DNA from: WHSP01 sp964424945
GTDB taxonomy: Bacteria > Gemmatimonadota > Gemmatimonadetes > Longimicrobiales > Longimicrobiaceae
NCBI GenBank assembly: GCA_964424945.1
Contig: CAYRLB010000103.1
Coordinates: forward strand, 1 to 8,639
Length of the DNA: 8,639 bases
Direction of reading: 5' to 3'
Below, piece after piece: positions 6,526 through 8,639 of the stretch; position 1 is the stretch's first letter, and each line of letters opens with the position of its first letter. Below the pieces are notes generated by a model. That model was not told the origin of the DNA, did no database searches, and saw nothing but the letters and a program-made list of their open reading frames with translations. The position numbers and the translations under genes were made by a program.

Positions 6526-7331
6526 CCCTGCCCGTCGTCCTCAGCATCGCCGGCTCTGATTCAGGAGGAGGCGCCGGCATCCAGGCGGACCTCAAGACCT
6601 TTCAGGCTTTCGGCACCTTCGGCACCACCGCGATCACCGCGATCACAGCGCAGAACACGCTCGGTGTGACGGCGATCCACCCCATTCCCGTCGAGGACGT
6701 GGCGGCCCAGATCGCCGCGGTCGCCGAGGATCTGCGGCCGGCGGCGTGCAAGTCGGGGATGCTTGCGACCGCGGAACTCGTGGAAGGGGTGGCGAAGTGC
6801 ATTAGCACGTACTCGCTGCAGAACTATGTGCTGGATCCGGTCATGGTCGCGACGAGCGGCGCGCGGCTCCTGGAACGCGATGCGGAGCGCGAGATCCAGC
6901 GCACCCTGCTGCCCCTCAGCGCGCTCGTCACGCCGAACCTCGATGAGGCGGCAATCCTCACCGGCATGGAGGTCCGGAACCCGGCCGAGATGCGCATCGC
7001 CGCCGAAAAGCTCATCGAGATGGGCGCCGGCGCCGCCCTGCTGAAGGGGGGCCACCTGCAGGGAGATGAGATCGTCGACATCCTTTTCGACGGCAGCGAA
7101 TGGCGCGAATGGCGAAGGGCGAAGCAGCACACCACCGACACTCACGGCACAGGCTGCACCCTCTCCGCTGCGATCGCGGCCGGCCTCGCACTCGGCAATC
7201 CGCTGACGGCGGCGGTCGACGAGGCGCTGGACTACCTTCAGCGCGCCATCGCCGCGGCGCCCGGGCTCGGAGAGGGCCATGGGCCCGTCCATCATGGTGT
7301 CCCCGTGCGACCGCTCCCTACGCCTCGGTAG
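6522..7331 (+). CDS. thiD: Bifunctional hydroxymethylpyrimidine kinase / phosphomethylpyrimidine kinase ThiD
   Basis: A cytoplasmic ribokinase-fold enzyme that phosphorylates HMP to HMP-P and then to HMP-PP, the pyrimidine precursor of thiamine, or salvages free HMP. The 269 residues match the usual length of about 265. Signatures: SIAGSDSGGGAGIQADLKTF at residues 8-27 (substrate site, D23), TAITAQNTLGV, LDPVMVATSG in mid-protein, TPNLDEAAIL, LLKGGH, and the anion-hole/catalytic HGTGCTLSAAIAAG with C212. No fused ThiE or ThiN domain is present. The ATG overlaps the stop of the second M48 protease (ATGA) and has no clear Shine-Dalgarno of its own, so translation is probably coupled. The last 14 bp overlap the 3' end of the opposing nucleoside phosphorylase gene. 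I see no TPP riboswitch (THI box) before this operon. Confidence 0.95.
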   Translation: MTLPVVLSIAGSDSGGGAGIQADLKTFQAFGTFGTTAITAITAQNTLGVTAIHPIPVEDVAAQIAAVAEDLRPAACKSGMLATAELVEGVAKCISTYSLQNYVLDPVMVATSGARLLERDAEREIQRTLLPLSALVTPNLDEAAILTGMEVRNPAEMRIAAEKLIEMGAGAALLKGGHLQGDEIVDILFDGSEWREWRRAKQHTTDTHGTGCTLSAAIAAGLALGNPLTAAVDEALDYLQRAIAAAPGLGEGHGPVHHGVPVRPLPTPR

Positions 7332-8187
7332 GCTGGTTCGAGCGCATCACCAGGGGCACCAGCTCCCGGAGAAGGTGCGCAAGATGGTGGGCCGCCCCCT
7401 GACCCGCTGCGACGACCTCCTCGTGTAACAGCGTCGGGCCGCCGCTCGATGCCGCGGCGTTCGCGATGCATGAAACGCCCAGAACCCGCATCCCGAGCGC
7501 GCGCGCCGCGATGACCTCCGGAACCGTCGACATCCCCACCGCGTCCGCGCCGAAGCGCCGGAGCATCTCGATCTCCGCCGGCGTCTCGTAGCTCGGGCCG
7601 AGCATCCCGGCGAATACCCCGCGGCTCAGCGGGATCCCTTCCCTGACCGCCACACGCATCGCCGCTTCCTGAAGATCCGAATCGTACGGGTCGGACATGT
7701 CGGGAAAGCGATCTTCCCCCACTCCGACCTTCCCCGAGAGCGGACTTCGGAACATCAGGTTGAGGTGATCCGCAATCAGCATCAGATCGCCCGTCCGCAG
7801 ATCCCGTCGGATCCCACCCGCGGAGTTCGTGACGATCATCTCGGTGACGCCCAGCGAGCGGAAGACCCTGAGCGGGAAGGCGATCGAATCGGGAGGCCAT
7901 CCCTCGTAGAGGTGGAAACGCCCCTGCATGACCACCATCTCCACACCCTCCCAGATCCCCTCCACCAGCGCCCCCTCGTGCCCCGCTACCGTCGATCGCG
8001 GGAAGCCGGGAATTTCGGCGTACGGGATCCGGACCGCGTCCTTCAACCCCTCCGCGACAGAGCCCAGCCCCGACCCCAGGACGAGCAGCACCGTCGGGGC
8101 GCGCGTCAGTCGCTCACGAAGGAAGGAGACACATTCCGCTACCGCACTCTCGCGATCATTCCGACCAGCGGAAACAGGTTGGCTCAT
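7318..8187 (-). CDS. punA: Purine nucleoside phosphorylase, trimeric (PNP/MTAP) family
   Basis: Catalyses phosphorolysis of purine nucleosides (inosine, guanosine and deoxy forms) to base plus ribose-1-phosphate in cytoplasmic purine salvage. The 289 residues fit the homotrimeric class. Visible motifs: phosphate-binding LGSGLG at 37-42, H70 in VAGHEG, GRFHLYEG at 89-96, TNSAGGIR at 120-127, GPSYETPAE at 197-205, GMSTVPE at 218-224, and IANAAA around N243. E201 and N243 correspond to the purine-contacting Glu201 and Asn243 of human PNP. The Asn, rather than the Asp of methylthioadenosine phosphorylase, favours 6-oxopurine nucleosides. The ATG at 8187 has no strong Shine-Dalgarno. The gene converges on thiD with a 14-bp overlap and diverges from dnaK. 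Confidence 0.93.
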   Translation of the reverse strand: MSQPVSAGRNDRESAVAECVSFLRERLTRAPTVLLVLGSGLGSVAEGLKDAVRIPYAEIPGFPRSTVAGHEGALVEGIWEGVEMVVMQGRFHLYEGWPPDSIAFPLRVFRSLGVTEMIVTNSAGGIRRDLRTGDLMLIADHLNLMFRSPLSGKVGVGEDRFPDMSDPYDSDLQEAAMRVAVREGIPLSRGVFAGMLGPSYETPAEIEMLRRFGADAVGMSTVPEVIAARALGMRVLGVSCIANAAASSGGPTLLHEEVVAAGQGAAHHLAHLLRELVPLVMRSNQPTEA

Positions 8188-8392
8188 CTATCTGGTAAGT
8201 GATAGGAGGGGTGGCGTCGCCTCTGACAGGAGGCATGCGCCAAAGTGGCTTTGAATTGACCGTGATACTGCCAGAATCGCATGAAAAGGCCCCCTTCAGA
8301 TGGCACATGCGTTGCACCCCACAGGGGCCACACCCGGCATTCTGCGCCAGGGTTTCTGTACTCCGTTTCCCCTGAAAAGATAAGGAGAACCC
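8188..8392. promoter_or_regulatory. Divergent intergenic region and dnaK leader
   Basis: This 205-bp non-coding stretch must hold the promoters of the nucleoside phosphorylase (minus) and dnaK (plus). On the plus strand TTGACC at 8256-8261 resembles a -35 box, but the sequence 17-18 bp later (around CATGAA, 8280-8285) is a poor -10. GATACT at 8264-8269 with a preceding TG is another weak -10-like element. I find no CIRCE inverted repeat (TTAGCACTC-N9-GAGTGCTAA) and no clear sigma-32 promoter. A six-base inverted repeat, GGCCCC at 8288-8293 and GGGGCC at 8324-8329, encloses 30 bases. Confidence 0.4.
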
Positions 8393-8639
8393 ATGGCGAA
8401 AGTCATAGGGATTGATCTTGGAACGACAAATTCGGTCGTTTCGGTCATGGAAGGTGGCGATCCCGTGGTGATCCCGAACGCCGAAGGGGGTCGCACGACC
8501 CCCTCGGTCGTCGCGTTCACCAAGGATGGCGAGCGGCTGGTAGGCCAGGTCGCGCGTCGTCAGGCGATCACCAACCCGAAGAATACCATCTTCTCCATCA
8601 AGCGCTTCATGGGCCGCAAGGAGGCCGAGGTGAAGGCCG
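8393..8639 (+). CDS. dnaK: Chaperone DnaK (Hsp70), N-terminal fragment cut by the window end
   Basis: The first 82 codons of the ATP-dependent Hsp70 chaperone are present, and the frame is open to the last base. The N-terminus MAKVIGIDLGTTNS is the phosphate-1 loop of the actin/Hsp70 ATPase fold. IPNAEGGRTTPSVVAF and NPKNTIFSIKRFMGRK are diagnostic of bacterial DnaK. K70 coincides with the catalytic Lys70 of E. coli DnaK, and the alignment needs no gap up to there. The ATG is well supported by AAGGAGA at 8382-8388, with five bases between GGAG and the start codon, the best ribosome-binding site in the window. Whether grpE or dnaJ follow cannot be seen; neither lies upstream. Confidence 0.97.
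   Translation, partial: MAKVIGIDLGTTNSVVSVMEGGDPVVIPNAEGGRTTPSVVAFTKDGERLVGQVARRQAITNPKNTIFSIKRFMGRKEAEVKA

Noticed and set aside
7274..7286. Perfect small palindrome GGGCC-ATG-GGCCC near the end of thiD as a terminator
   Set aside because: It lies wholly within the thiD coding region, has no following T run, and short GC palindromes of this size are expected by chance here.

Overview
The window is ordinary GC-rich bacterial chromosome with strong G/C preference at third codon positions. It carries ten protein genes, eight complete and two cut by the window edges. No tRNA, rRNA, CRISPR array, insertion sequence or phage gene is visible. Two lipoprotein signal sequences, two periplasm-type M48 proteases and a type IV prepilin peptidase point to a diderm (Gram-negative-type) bacterium. 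The mix of features would suit Gemmatimonadota or a neighbouring phylum, but that is a low-confidence inference and nothing here is a taxonomic marker.

Layout. (1) 1-3099, plus strand: the last 300 codons of a divergent acetate kinase, a strong RNA hairpin, an MBL-fold hydrolase, and a ThiO-type glycine oxidase. (2) 3164-4707, minus strand: an RNA 2'-O-methyltransferase of the SpoU/TrmH type, coupled by an ATGA overlap to a prepilin peptidase; this pair converges on thiO. (3) 4790-7331, plus strand: two tandem paralogous M48 metalloprotease lipoproteins and thiD, joined by TTGA and ATGA overlaps, so almost certainly one transcript. It starts divergently from the methyltransferase. (4) 7318-8187, minus strand: a trimeric-type purine nucleoside phosphorylase whose 3' end overlaps thiD tail to tail. 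(5) 8188-8392: a 205-bp divergent intergenic region, then the start of dnaK.

How the genes relate. ThiO (glycine to the imine used for the thiazole of thiamine) and ThiD (HMP and HMP-P phosphorylation) serve the two branches of thiamine biosynthesis, but they sit in separate transcription units and no thiS, thiG, thiC or thiE is present. The two M48 lipoproteins would act on the periplasmic side of the envelope, probably in outer-membrane protein quality control. The prepilin peptidase processes type IV pilins or type II secretion pseudopilins encoded elsewhere.

I do not see a clear undescribed system. The points most worth a second look are the altered active-site signature of the acetate kinase, the M48-M48-thiD operon with its non-canonical internal start, and the long hairpin downstream of the kinase gene.
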